Source of the DNA: JASGDC01 sp047608145
GTDB taxonomy: Bacteria; Actinomycetota; Actinomycetes; Actinomycetales; Micrococcaceae
Assembly: GCA_047608145.1 (NCBI GenBank)
Contig: JASGDC010000033.1
Coordinates: 1 to 64,000 of the forward strand
Length of the DNA: 64,000 nt
Reading direction: 5' to 3'
The translations under genes and the position numbers were made by a program. Each line of letters begins with the position of its first letter. Within the stretch, counting starts at the first letter, position 1. The notes under the pieces are model-generated. The model saw nothing but the letters and a program-made list of their open reading frames with translations. It ran no database searches and had not been told where the DNA came from. This document shows, piece by piece, positions 17,882 to 27,139 of this stretch.

Positions 17882-18874
17882 ATGAGTAATAATAATTTTG
17901 GGGTCATAGTTATGGCTTGCTATAAACCTCGTGAAGATCTCTTAACTCAGCAACTAAAATCCATTCAAAATCAGACACATCAAAACTTTAAATGTATTCT
18001 AAGTAGTGATGGCGATCCTAAACTACTTGAAGAATTAGTTACAAAAATCTGTAAAGGTGACCCCCGTTTTGAAGTAATAGGTTTCAAAACACGTTTAGGG
18101 TTTCCTGGAAACTTTGAAAGAGGTTTGAAGCACCTACCAGAAAAAACTAAATGGATTGCATTAAGCGATCAGGATGATTATTGGTATCCTGAAAAACTAA
18201 AAACTCTCATACCTTATTTATCTAAATATTCTTTAGTTTCAGGGCAAGCAAATGTAGTTACTAGCGACAAATCTACCATGGTAGGCAAGAAAAGTGATAA
18301 AACTACTGATCGAGCAGCTGTTTCTGCTAGAGGTCTTATTATGCAAAATCAAATAACAGGGAGTTTCTCTATGCTCTCTCCAGAAGTACTTGACATTGCA
18401 CTGCCTATACCTAAAATGAATGACCAAACTGTTTACCATGATCAATGGCTTGGGCTTTGTGCTATAGCCTTAAAAGGTATCCATATAGTCGATATTCCAT
18501 TACAGAACTATGTACAACATTCAAATAATTTTGTAGGAGAGGCTAAAAACGGTCCAATCATAGGTTTCTTAAATACTATGAAAAAATGGAAAAATAAGTT
18601 CCCAGAAGCAAATAACTTCAACCTAGTAAGACTTGGACTACATGACTTACATAACTCTGGCGTTGGTAAGAATATGTTTATAACTAAGACATTACAAAAA
18701 AGGCTAGAAGTTAAAAATATAGAACCAAATCAGCAAATTAGAGATTTGTTTGATGTTTATACAGCAACGAAAAATAGTAAATTTATTATTGCTAAAGCCA
18801 TAATAAATAACGTGCAGAACAAAGAAACTTCTAAACAGAGAGCTGTAGAGTTACTAGTCGGTTTGCCTTTTTAA
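17882..18874 (+). CDS. Glycosyltransferase family 2
   Basis: This 330-residue GT-A protein contains IVMACYKPREDLLTQQLKSIQNQT, the acidic ILSSDGD strand, GFPGNFERGL and the metal-binding ALSDQDDYWYPEKL motif, diagnostic of GT2 enzymes of the rhamnan and O-antigen type. About 120 residues at the C-terminus are less conserved. An AGG stretch lies before ATG 17881-17882. Only three bases separate its stop from the convergent ugd stop, with a small TTTCTAATTAGAAA palindrome over the junction. Donor and acceptor sugars are not deducible. Confidence 0.85.
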   Translation: MSNNNFGVIVMACYKPREDLLTQQLKSIQNQTHQNFKCILSSDGDPKLLEELVTKICKGDPRFEVIGFKTRLGFPGNFERGLKHLPEKTKWIALSDQDDYWYPEKLKTLIPYLSKYSLVSGQANVVTSDKSTMVGKKSDKTTDRAAVSARGLIMQNQITGSFSMLSPEVLDIALPIPKMNDQTVYHDQWLGLCAIALKGIHIVDIPLQNYVQHSNNFVGEAKNGPIIGFLNTMKKWKNKFPEANNFNLVRLGLHDLHNSGVGKNMFITKTLQKRLEVKNIEPNQQIRDLFDVYTATKNSKFIIAKAIINNVQNKETSKQRAVELLVGLPF

Positions 18875-18877
18875 TTT

Positions 18878-20194
18878 CTAATTAGAAATACCTGGCGCAT
18901 AGTATTCAAAGCCGTTCATAACCCAAGATTCACTTTCTAGGCAATTCTTACCATCAAAAACTCGTGGCACATTGACCAACTTAGACAAACTAGAAGTATC
19001 TAATTCTTTAAACTCACGCCATTCGGTACCTACAAATATCAAATCAGCATTTTTAACTGCTTCTTTTGTGCTGCTAACAACCTTAAAATCATAACTATCA
19101 AGTAACGGGTTATTAATTGCTTCAGGATCATAAGCTACTACTTCAGCACCAAATTCGTGACTCTTCTGAGCTATGGATAAAGCTGGCGAATCTCGCAAAT
19201 CATCACTATCCGCTTTAAAAGCTAGCCCTAAAACGGCAATCTTCTTGCCCTTAAGCCCACCAAGAATTTCATTAAATTTTTCCACAATACGCTCACGAGC
19301 ATGTTTATTGATAGTATCAACTTCGCGTAAAAAATTAGCTGGACCAGCTATATCTAATTCTTCAACTCTTGCTTTTAACGCACGGATATCTTTTGGTAAA
19401 CAACCGCCACCAAATCCAATACCTGCATTTAAAAATCTAGAACCGATACGCTCATCTAGTCCAATTGCATATGCTAATTCACGAACATTACCTCCCGTAA
19501 CTTCACAAACTTCAGCTATAGCATTTATAAAAGAAATTTTAGTAGCAAGAAAAGAATTAGCAGAAACTTTTACCAACTCTGCTGTTGAATAGTTAGTAGT
19601 AATTTTTTGTATACCTTGTTTAAAGTAATGTTCATAAACTTGGTCTAAAACCTCTTCGCCTTGTTTTGCCTTGGTTTTCTCATCAGAGAGACCGTACACT
19701 ATCCGATCTGGAGATAATGTATCTTTTACAGCAAAGCCCTCTCGAAGAAACTCTGGATTCCAAACCAACACAGTTTCCGGAGCATTATCAGCTAATATCT
19801 TAGCAATTTTTATTGCTGTACCAACAGGCACAGTCGACTTACCAACAACTACATCTCCTGGCTTTAAAGAAGGTAATAAAGAATTAATCGCTGCTAATAC
19901 AAATGTTGTGTCAGCAGCTTCACTATCCTTAGATTGTGGGGTGCCAACACCAATAAAATGAACAGTCGCATCTGCAACATCCGAAAAATTAGTACTGAAA
20001 TTTAACTTATTAGCTGCTGTGGCTTTTGCTATCATATCAGCTAATCCTGGCTCATAAAAAGGAGTCTGTTGCTTTTTTAATTGGCTTATTTTATCATTAT
20101 CAACATCAATACCAATTACGTTATGACCAATTTCAGCCATACAAGCAGCATGAACTGCCCCAAGGTATCCACAGCCAATTACTGAAATCAACAT
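18878..20194 (-). CDS. ugd: UDP-glucose 6-dehydrogenase
   Basis: This 438-residue NAD-dependent enzyme oxidises UDP-glucose (or a related UDP-sugar) to the uronate. The N-terminal Rossmann motif is VIGCGYLGAVHAACMAEIGH with GIDVD; the central part has VWNPEFLREGFAV and the catalytic cysteine in GFGGGCLPKDIRAL near residue 265; the C-terminal NAD-sugar domain begins KIAVLGLAFKADSDDLRDSP. All expected elements and the usual length are present. AGGAG precedes ATG 20194. It supplies UDP-glucuronate to the neighbouring glycosyltransferases, implying an acidic surface polysaccharide. Confidence 0.93.
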   Translation of the reverse strand: MLISVIGCGYLGAVHAACMAEIGHNVIGIDVDNDKISQLKKQQTPFYEPGLADMIAKATAANKLNFSTNFSDVADATVHFIGVGTPQSKDSEAADTTFVLAAINSLLPSLKPGDVVVGKSTVPVGTAIKIAKILADNAPETVLVWNPEFLREGFAVKDTLSPDRIVYGLSDEKTKAKQGEEVLDQVYEHYFKQGIQKITTNYSTAELVKVSANSFLATKISFINAIAEVCEVTGGNVRELAYAIGLDERIGSRFLNAGIGFGGGCLPKDIRALKARVEELDIAGPANFLREVDTINKHARERIVEKFNEILGGLKGKKIAVLGLAFKADSDDLRDSPALSIAQKSHEFGAEVVAYDPEAINNPLLDSYDFKVVSSTKEAVKNADLIFVGTEWREFKELDTSSLSKLVNVPRVFDGKNCLESESWVMNGFEYYAPGISN

Positions 20195-20459
20195 ATAAAT
20201 CTCCTGAAAAACTAAAAGTACATTATTGTTTACTATCCTACTCTATAATAACAGTGCTATTCTTATTTCCCTTATTTCTATTTTCTATAAACTTTATAAC
20301 TTAGATTACCGACACTATTAAACTTCATTCCTAAAGACATATGAGCTAGTATTAATTAACAGCAAAATAACTGATGCACAAATATAATAGTTGTTACAAT
20401 ATTTGCATAAGTTATATAGCGTGAGGTATTAAATTTAATTTTTCTTTGATGGGATTATT
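20195..20459. promoter_or_regulatory. Divergent intergenic region between ugd and the flippase
   Basis: 265 bp separate the two divergent starts. It is very AT-rich and holds no open frame worth calling. It must contain both promoters; several AT-rich -10-like hexamers are present but none can be chosen with confidence. Confidence 0.4.
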
Positions 20460-21716
20460 TTGACTGATAACTATGATACAAAAAGTAATCTTTCTAAGAT
20501 ATTTTCTAATATATTAAGATTCGTAGGACCACAGTTAATACCGGCTATCTCAGGTTTTTTTTGCATGTCTATTTTTAGCCACCGTTTTGGAGGAGAACCA
20601 CTTTTAGCGTACGGGGTAGGAATAGCGTACGGGTCTATAATATCCACAATAGCTATGTGGGGATGGGGATCTATAGGAGCAGCCTTAGTTGCCCCCGTTG
20701 AAGAAAAAAAACGATTAGAAATTTTGTGGTGCTCTAATAAAATGGTTTTTTTAATTACAGCAGTACTACTCCCTTTTTTCCTTCTCCTCCTTATCCAAAG
20801 TGCTCCCGCACAAGGCAAGTTGGTAGCAATACTTGCTTTCTTTACTCCAGTAGTTTTGTCATTCATACCTAAGTGGTGGTTTATTGCAACAAACAGACCA
20901 GCACATTTAATGAAATTTATAGTCGCTCCACAAGTAGCTGGAAACGTAGCTGCAATCGTATTAATGATAGTGGATAACTCACCAATTTATTTCCCACTAT
21001 GTTTATTAATTGCAAATACTATCTCTGTCATATACTTTTTCACTTCTAGAAAAGTTTGGGCATATAAGAGCGAGCTTAAAGTATTACCTCGACTTAAAGA
21101 ACAATTCCATGCCTTTTTAATTGGGGCAGGGGCTATGTTGTACACAAGAACAATGCTACCGATTGTAACGCTAGTTAGTACTTCAATTGCGGTCTCATTT
21201 AATCAAGGAATACAGTTGTACAGTTATTGGCTACTTTCAGTACAAGTTATGGGATCTTCTTTTCAAAGTTTTGTTAATCGCGATGGAAAAAAGTCTGTAG
21301 AAGGTACCCATAAGCTAACGGTACTATGCTTACTAATTTTTGGGCTAGTCTTCGGAAGTGCCCTATGGCTGCTAGGACCATTCTTCAGTAAATTAGTATT
21401 TGGGAGTTCATTTGCTAATACTAGTATTGATTTCTTTTTATTAGGTTTAACCTTCCTAGCTATTTGCATGGTTACTGCTTTTATATCCTTGTATTTAAAT
21501 CCGTTAGGTTATGCTTATGCGTCGTCAAGAGCAACTATAGTTTCTGGAATTATCGGTGTTATTTCCATCTATTTATTAACTAAATACTTTGGTTTACACG
21601 GTGCTTACGTAGCATTCTTTGGCGGAGAAGGAATTGTTGCCTTCTCGGCAATTATATACAGCATTAGATATAAAAAAGGTAAGCTTAAAATGCCAGTAAT
21701 GAACATGAAACTATAA
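20460..21716 (+). CDS. Wzx-like polysaccharide flippase (MOP superfamily)
   Basis: This 418-residue protein has about 12 membrane segments and the overall pattern of the MATE/Wzx (MOP) superfamily: paired helices, a central basic loop, and a C-terminal half with FGLHGAYVAFFGGEGIVAF. It probably moves a lipid-linked glycan across the membrane for the neighbouring transferases. The frame starts at TTG 20460 with only weak GGGATTA complementarity to 16S rRNA; an ATG at 20448 is out of frame and stops after four codons. No Wzy polymerase is evident, unless one of the DUF6541-like proteins fills that role. Confidence 0.75.
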   Translation: MTDNYDTKSNLSKIFSNILRFVGPQLIPAISGFFCMSIFSHRFGGEPLLAYGVGIAYGSIISTIAMWGWGSIGAALVAPVEEKKRLEILWCSNKMVFLITAVLLPFFLLLLIQSAPAQGKLVAILAFFTPVVLSFIPKWWFIATNRPAHLMKFIVAPQVAGNVAAIVLMIVDNSPIYFPLCLLIANTISVIYFFTSRKVWAYKSELKVLPRLKEQFHAFLIGAGAMLYTRTMLPIVTLVSTSIAVSFNQGIQLYSYWLLSVQVMGSSFQSFVNRDGKKSVEGTHKLTVLCLLIFGLVFGSALWLLGPFFSKLVFGSSFANTSIDFFLLGLTFLAICMVTAFISLYLNPLGYAYASSRATIVSGIIGVISIYLLTKYFGLHGAYVAFFGGEGIVAFSAIIYSIRYKKGKLKMPVMNMKL

Positions 21717-21771
21717 TTCTTCTTTAAAATAGTATGAACTCATATTTTATTGGCATAAGAAGCAACCAGTC

Positions 21772-21780
21772 TGCTACAAT
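21772..21780 (+). promoter_or_regulatory. Extended -10 promoter of the SRP RNA
   Basis: TG-C-TACAAT ends seven bases before the SRP RNA 5' end at 21788, a good distance for transcription start. TTGGCA 19 bases upstream may act as -35. Confidence 0.6.
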
Positions 21781-21787
21781 AATTAAT

Positions 21788-21874
21788 GACTCTTTGCATG
21801 GTGTCATCTTGTAAACTCCCCCAGGATCGGAAGGTAGCAAGGGTACGCAAGCTCTGTCAGGTATGCAAAGGGTC
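21788..21874 (+). ncRNA. ffs: Signal recognition particle RNA (small bacterial type)
   Basis: The 87-nt sequence folds as one long hairpin: GACTCTTTGCAT at the 5' end pairs with ATGCAAAGGGTC at the 3' end. The tip carries the conserved SRP domain IV sequence CCAGGATCGGAAGGTAGCAAGGG, with a GGAA tetraloop and the symmetric and asymmetric loops bound by Ffh. It lies just upstream of dnaX, as in many actinobacteria and firmicutes. Confidence 0.95.
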
Positions 21875-21942
21875 ATTTTAATATCTATGGAATTTTTTAC
21901 TTCTCATTTATTTTGTCGACTATAAACGGTAAAGTTATATAT

Positions 21943-24198
21943 GTGAGTACAGCATTATATAGACGTTATCGTCCAGAAAACTTTTCCGAAGTAATTGGTC
22001 AGGAACAAGTTACAAAGCCACTTCAAGTTGCTTTAGCTAATAATAAAACTAACCATGCCTATCTTTTCTCTGGTCCTCGTGGTTGTGGTAAGACTACTTC
22101 AGCACGCATCTTAGCTAGATGCCTTAACTGCGCCGGAGGTTCTACTGATATTCCTTGTGGTAAATGTCCAAGCTGTATTGATTTGTCTCGTGATGGTAAT
22201 GGCAGTCTAGATGTCATCGAAATTGATGCGGCCAGTCATGGTGGTGTCGATGACGCTAGAGAGTTAAGAGAACGTGCAACTTATGCTCCAGCACGTGATA
22301 AATACAAAATTTTTATTATTGACGAGGCGCATATGGTCACTTCTGCCGGATTTAATGCCTTGCTCAAGATTGTGGAAGAACCACCTGCTCACATTAAATT
22401 TATCTTTGCTACTACTGAGCCAGATAAAGTAATTGAAACAATTCGCTCTCGCACTCATCATTACCCTTTTAGATTAGTTCCACCAAAAACTATGCAAAAA
22501 TATATGGAACAAATTTGTACGGGTGAAAAAGTACAGCTAGAAAGCGGTGTGATTCCACTAGTTATTCGTGCTGGCGGTGGCTCTGTACGTGATTCTTTAT
22601 CAATTCTAGACCAACTAATTAATGGTTCTGAAAACCAGAACGTCTCATATGAATTAGCAGTTGATTTATTAGGTTATACTCATGCCTCATTACTTAATGA
22701 TGTTATTGATGGAATTAGTGCACAAGATGCTGGAAGTTCATTTAGAACGATTGATCGTATTATTCAAACTGGTAATGATCCACGCAGCTTCGTTGAAGAC
22801 CTATTAGAAAGACTCCGTGACTTAATCGTAATTAAGTATGCGCCAGAAAGTAGTTCAAGTATTCTTCCTACTGTTCCAAGCGATCAGTTAGTGAAACTGG
22901 AAACTCAAGCTACACGTTTTGGTAAAGCACAGCTTTCATACTGCGCTGATGAAACTTCGGAAGCACTAAATGAAATGGGTGGAGCTACCTCGCCGAGACT
23001 ACATCTTGAGTTACTTTGTGCAAAGTTGCTACTACCTGCAGCTTCTTCTGGAGTTTCAGCTTTCGAAAATCGCATTGAGCGTATTGAAGACAGGGTTATA
23101 AAAGGACAAAACACAGCTCCTAGTACTCAAGCTGAGCCAAAAGTCTTACATCCTGATACTTCAACTCCTGAACCTGAGATACTTGAGCATCTGAAAACTG
23201 CTTCAGCAAAATTAGCCGCTGAAGAACCAACTCCAGAAACTGGATCAGAAGTTTCTGAGCAGCCACAGTTTGAAGAAAATAATGAACTAAAACCAACTGA
23301 TATTGCTAATCCAGCATCATTCCAAGACTATGGTTGGGGCAATCCATTACCTGATGCTGAAACTGAAATACAGTCTGAACCAATCATTACATCTGAGACA
23401 GCGTTGCCTAAAGTGCAGTCAGATCTACGCAGAGTTCCAGTAAGTCAAACTGCTCCAGTTACTGATACTACTAATGAGATTCGTTCAAATACTACCGTTG
23501 ATGAAACTACCGTAGAAGAAATTCGCAGACGTTGGAATGAAGTAATGCAAGCTTTGATGCGAATTAAACGCTCCAGCTGGGTATTAATTAATCAAAACTC
23601 AAGAGTAGAAAAAGCTACAGCAGATACTATAGAGCTATCTTTCTTAACTCCTGGTTTAGCTAAATCTTTCAATTCAAGGAATCATAAAGATCACCTAAAT
23701 CAAGCACTGGAAAAAATACTGGGAACGACTTTCATCATTAATACTGTCGATAAAGATGGTAGTTCAAATACTACAAAGCGTTTACCAGCTCCAGTAGCTC
23801 CTGAACTAAAAAAGACACCAGCAGCACCAATATTCACCTCACAAGACACCAATGATGAATCGCTGGCAGGAAATACCACTGTACCCCCTACTTCAAATAC
23901 TGCACCTACAGCTACGATGCCTATTCCACCCGTATCTGATACTTTTGCAGAAGCTACGCCAAAAGCAACAGTATATCCAGTAGCATCTGATGATTTAGAA
24001 ACTGAACGACCAGATCCGTTGAAAACTCCCTGGAAACCAACTACAGATTGGGAAAAACCCATAGTTAACACTCCAGAAAAACCAAAAACTAAACCTAAAT
24101 CAGCACCAAGAATAAAACAATCGCTAACTGGTGCTGACTTACTAGTGGATAAATTTCACGCTACTTTTATTGAGGAAATACCACATGAAGGACAATAA
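21943..24198 (+). CDS. dnaX: DNA polymerase III subunits gamma/tau
   Basis: This is the ATPase of the clamp loader. From GTG 21943 the protein is 751 residues and begins MSTALYRRYRPENF, the standard DnaX N-terminus; an in-frame TTG at 21913 would add ten unusual residues. Walker A is GPRGCGKTTSAR, the zinc module CLNCAGGSTDIPCGKCPSC, Walker B IDEAHM, and sensor residues lie in TIRSRTHHYPF. After about residue 370 comes a long Pro/Thr/Glu-rich tail with an embedded globular segment (RRRWNEVMQALMRIK), as in tau. I did not find an obvious slippery site for gamma. TAATG couples it to recR. Confidence 0.94.
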   Translation: MSTALYRRYRPENFSEVIGQEQVTKPLQVALANNKTNHAYLFSGPRGCGKTTSARILARCLNCAGGSTDIPCGKCPSCIDLSRDGNGSLDVIEIDAASHGGVDDARELRERATYAPARDKYKIFIIDEAHMVTSAGFNALLKIVEEPPAHIKFIFATTEPDKVIETIRSRTHHYPFRLVPPKTMQKYMEQICTGEKVQLESGVIPLVIRAGGGSVRDSLSILDQLINGSENQNVSYELAVDLLGYTHASLLNDVIDGISAQDAGSSFRTIDRIIQTGNDPRSFVEDLLERLRDLIVIKYAPESSSSILPTVPSDQLVKLETQATRFGKAQLSYCADETSEALNEMGGATSPRLHLELLCAKLLLPAASSGVSAFENRIERIEDRVIKGQNTAPSTQAEPKVLHPDTSTPEPEILEHLKTASAKLAAEEPTPETGSEVSEQPQFEENNELKPTDIANPASFQDYGWGNPLPDAETEIQSEPIITSETALPKVQSDLRRVPVSQTAPVTDTTNEIRSNTTVDETTVEEIRRRWNEVMQALMRIKRSSWVLINQNSRVEKATADTIELSFLTPGLAKSFNSRNHKDHLNQALEKILGTTFIINTVDKDGSSNTTKRLPAPVAPELKKTPAAPIFTSQDTNDESLAGNTTVPPTSNTAPTATMPIPPVSDTFAEATPKATVYPVASDDLETERPDPLKTPWKPTTDWEKPIVNTPEKPKTKPKSAPRIKQSLTGADLLVDKFHATFIEEIPHEGQ

Positions 24199-24800
24199 TG
24201 GCAGCAATTTATGACGGCATCATTCAAGACTTAATCGATGAATTAAACCAGCTTCCAGGAGTTGGCTCAAAGTCTGCACAACGTATTGCCTTCCACCTGC
24301 TACAAACTTCTAAAGAAGATGTATCACGATTAGCAAATGCCATGACAGTATTAAAAGAAAAAGCACAATTCTGTAAAGTGTGTGGAAATGTTGGCGAAGA
24401 AGAGCTCTGTTCTATCTGTAGAGATCCAAGACGCGATGATACTACAATCTGTGTCGTCGAAGAACCTAAAGATGTAGTTGCTATCGAAAAAACCCGAGAA
24501 TTCCGTGGTAAATATCACGTACTAGGTGGTGCTATTAGCCCGATTCAAGGCATTGGCCCAGATCAACTACGCATTAAAGAACTAATGACAAGGCTAGCTG
24601 ACGATCGAATTCGTGAAGTAATTATTGCAACTAATCCGAATCTTGAAGGTGAAGCTACTGCCACTTACGTAAGTAGAATGCTAACTACTATGGGAATCAA
24701 TGTTACACGTTTGGCTTCTGGCTTACCCGTAGGTGGTGATTTAGAGTATGCAGATGAGATTACTTTGGGACGTGCTTTTGAAGGTAGGCAAAAACTCTAA
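24198..24800 (+). CDS. recR: Recombination protein RecR
   Basis: This 200-residue protein acts in RecFOR-dependent gap repair. It has the N-terminal helix-hairpin-helix (QLPGVGSKSAQRIAFHLL), a four-cysteine zinc finger (CKVCGNVGEEELCSIC) and the Toprim domain starting VVEEPKDVVAIEKT. The length is standard. Its ATG overlaps the dnaX stop by one base, and the order SRP RNA-dnaX-recR is conserved. No obvious terminator separates it from the broken PhnB gene 40 bp downstream. Confidence 0.95.
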   Translation: MAAIYDGIIQDLIDELNQLPGVGSKSAQRIAFHLLQTSKEDVSRLANAMTVLKEKAQFCKVCGNVGEEELCSICRDPRRDDTTICVVEEPKDVVAIEKTREFRGKYHVLGGAISPIQGIGPDQLRIKELMTRLADDRIREVIIATNPNLEGEATATYVSRMLTTMGINVTRLASGLPVGGDLEYADEITLGRAFEGRQKL

Positions 24801-24840
24801 AGTTTATAACTAAATATCCATACTTAATAAAGGAACTATT

Positions 24841-25739
24841 ATGCAAAAATAACCCCTAACCTCTGGTTTAGTGGTAATGCAAAGGAAGCTGCAGATTACT
24901 ACACTAGTATTTTCCCTAGCAGTGAAATTACTAAGACAGTAAACTACCCTATCAGTAAAGAAGAAGGTTTAACAGACTTCCAGCTAGATCTAACTGGAAA
25001 AACACTTACTATTGATTTCCTCTTAGGAGACATGGATTTTGTAGCAATTAATGCTGGCCCTGAATTTAAATTTAATAGTGCAAACTCTTTTGAAGTACAC
25101 TTCAATTCCACCGCCAATAAAGACGTTAAAGAAAAAGTAACTAAACTATGGGAAAGCTTAACTGATGGTGGAAAAATAATAGTACCCCTTGGTGATAACT
25201 ATGGTTTCGTTGAACTTTATGGACAAGTAATTGACCGCTATGGACTACTTTGGCTTCTTGCAACAACTGCAGTTCCTGAAGACCAAGATTATCACTTCAT
25301 TGTGCCAACACTTGGTTTTTCTGGTCCAGTCGTTAATAAAGCAAACGAAGCTGTAGATTATTACACTTCTGTATTCAAAGATTCAAAAGCTGACCCAAAA
25401 ATGCCATACGCTGAACATCAAGATCCTTTGGCAACAGAATCACTTATGTATTCAACATTCACTATTGCAGGACAAACATTTACTGCTTATAATTCTGACG
25501 AAAATGATACCTTCAACGAAGCAGTTTCATATATGATACTTTGCAAGGATCAAGAAGAAATTGATTACTTCTGGAATAAACTATCTGCAGTACCAGAAAG
25601 TGAACAATGTGGCTGGTGTAAAGATAAGTATGGTGTTAGCTGGCAGATCGTCCCAGAAAATATGGATGAACTAATGACAAAACCTGATGCATATAAAACT
25701 ATGATGAAGCAACATAAGATTGTAATTGCAGAGTATTAA
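24841..25739 (+). pseudogene. PhnB-like VOC family protein, frameshifted at codon 3
   Basis: Two tandem PhnB-type glyoxalase-fold domains are encoded (ITPNLWFSGNAKEAADYYTSI and PTLGFSGPVVNKANEAVDYYTSV), about 297 codons ending at 25739. ATG 24841 has a good ribosome binding site (AAAGGAACTATT) but reads MQK and stops; the rest lies in another frame. One more A in the A5 run at 24845-24849 would restore the usual MQKITPNLWF start. No other start exists upstream in the correct frame, and the first downstream ATG (25032) would remove half of domain one. It is either a recent pseudogene, a slippage-dependent gene or a base-calling error. Confidence 0.8.
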
Positions 25740-25784
25740 ATTAAACACAAATTAGTTAAAATTAAAAAAGAAGCGTAAACTGAT

Positions 25785-25829
25785 TTAGCATTGTATCCAC
25801 TTGAAAAGAATAAGTGAGTGCAATGCTAA
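25785..25829 (+). promoter_or_regulatory. Two-tier hairpin in the aspartokinase leader
   Basis: TTAGCATTG (25785-25793) pairs perfectly with CAATGCTAA (25821-25829). Inside, CACTT (25798-25802) pairs with AAGTG (25812-25816). It ends 23 bp before the lysC ATG. The following ATTCCTTATTAAAA is not a convincing U-tract, so it may be a leader structure or a weak terminator of the preceding unit. Confidence 0.5.
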
Positions 25830-25852
25830 TTCCTTATTAAAATGGTGAAAAC

Positions 25853-27139
25853 ATGGCGTTAATTGTACAAAAGTTTGGTGGTTCTTCAGTAGCAGATGCT
25901 GAAGGTATCAAACGTGTTGCTAACCGCATCATTAAAACTAAAAAAGCTGGAAATGAAGTCATCGCCGTAGTATCCGCTATGGGCGATACCACTGACGAAC
26001 TCTTAGACTTAGTTAATGAAGTTACCACTTCACACCCCTCACGTGAACTAGATATGCTATTGACAGCCGGAGAGCGAATCTCAATGGCGCTACTTGCTAT
26101 GGCTATTAATGACAAAGGTCAAAAAGCTCAATCTTTTACAGGTAGTCAAGCTGGAATGATTACTGACGGTTCACATGGTGAGGCAAAAATCATTGATGTA
26201 GATCCATACCGTCTAAGAAAATCTTTGAAACAAGACAATATCCCAATTGTTGCGGGGTTCCAAGGAGTCAGTCGCCGCACTAAAGATATTACAACTCTGG
26301 GTCGTGGTGGCTCTGACACTACTGCGGTAGCAATTTCAGCAGCTATGGAAGCTGATGTTTGTGAAATTTACACAGATGTAGATGGCGTATTTACTGCTGA
26401 TCCAAGAATTGTGCCATCAGCACATAAAATTAACGAAATTACAAGTGAAGAAATGCTGGAACTAGCTGCCTCTGGCGCAAAGGTACTACATCTACGTTCA
26501 GTAGAGTATGCTCGTCGTTTTGGAGTTAAGTTACATGTTCGTTCATCATTTAGTAAGCATGAAGGCACTTGGGTTATCCCCAATGGCCCTAAGTTAGACA
26601 TCCATGAAGAAGGAGTTCCTTTGGAACAGCCAATTATTTCAGGTGTTGCTCACGACACCTCAGAATCAAAAATTACAGTAATCGGGCTACCTAATGGCCC
26701 TGGAAAAGCGGCGCAAATTTTCCATGTGATTAGTGAGGCTAAAGGTAATATTGACATGATTGTGCATGACTCAATCGCTACTAATGCTCCTACCACTGAT
26801 TTATCTTTCACACTACCAACTAGCGATCGTGAAGCAATGGTTAAAGCTCTTGAAGCAAAACAAGATGAAATTGGCTTTGAAGACATAAACTACAATGATG
26901 AAATCGGGAAACTGTCACTTGTTGGAGCTGGCATGCGCTCTCATCCAGGTGTATCTGCTGACTTTTTTCAGACACTAAGTGATAACGATATAAATATTGA
27001 TATGATTTCAACTTCTGAAATCCGTATCTCTATTACAATTGCTGAAAAAGATTTAAAGAAGGCTGTTTCAGTTATTCACACTGCTTTTGGTCTTGATGAT
27101 GATAAAGAAGCTGTAGTTTATGGTGGCACTGGACGTTAA
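25853..27139 (+). CDS. lysC: Aspartate kinase
   Basis: This 428-residue enzyme phosphorylates aspartate, the first step to lysine/diaminopimelate, threonine and methionine. The N-terminal kinase domain begins LIVQKFGGSSVADAEGIKRVA, with GRGGSDTTAVAISAAM and TDVDGVFTADPRIVP further on. Two ACT domains occupy about 265-428 (ITVIGLPNGPGKAAQIFHVIS and LSLVGAGMRSHPGVSADFFQ), which normally bind feedback effectors. Length and order match actinobacterial enzymes. GGTG lies before the ATG. The usual partner asd is not next to it; a different gene overlaps its end by 20 bp. Confidence 0.94.
   Translation: MALIVQKFGGSSVADAEGIKRVANRIIKTKKAGNEVIAVVSAMGDTTDELLDLVNEVTTSHPSRELDMLLTAGERISMALLAMAINDKGQKAQSFTGSQAGMITDGSHGEAKIIDVDPYRLRKSLKQDNIPIVAGFQGVSRRTKDITTLGRGGSDTTAVAISAAMEADVCEIYTDVDGVFTADPRIVPSAHKINEITSEEMLELAASGAKVLHLRSVEYARRFGVKLHVRSSFSKHEGTWVIPNGPKLDIHEEGVPLEQPIISGVAHDTSESKITVIGLPNGPGKAAQIFHVISEAKGNIDMIVHDSIATNAPTTDLSFTLPTSDREAMVKALEAKQDEIGFEDINYNDEIGKLSLVGAGMRSHPGVSADFFQTLSDNDINIDMISTSEIRISITIAEKDLKKAVSVIHTAFGLDDDKEAVVYGGTGR

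Noticed and set aside
19173..19961. Two long plus-strand frames inside ugd
   Set aside because: They are antisense shadows of a well conserved gene; their translations are Ser/Pro-rich without recognisable motifs.
23700..24071. Minus-strand frame of 123 codons within dnaX
   Set aside because: It is the mirror of the low-complexity Pro/Thr linker and has no start signal.
25740..25852. Lysine riboswitch before aspartokinase
   Set aside because: The leader is only about 110 nt with one simple hairpin; the multi-helix core of the lysine riboswitch is missing.
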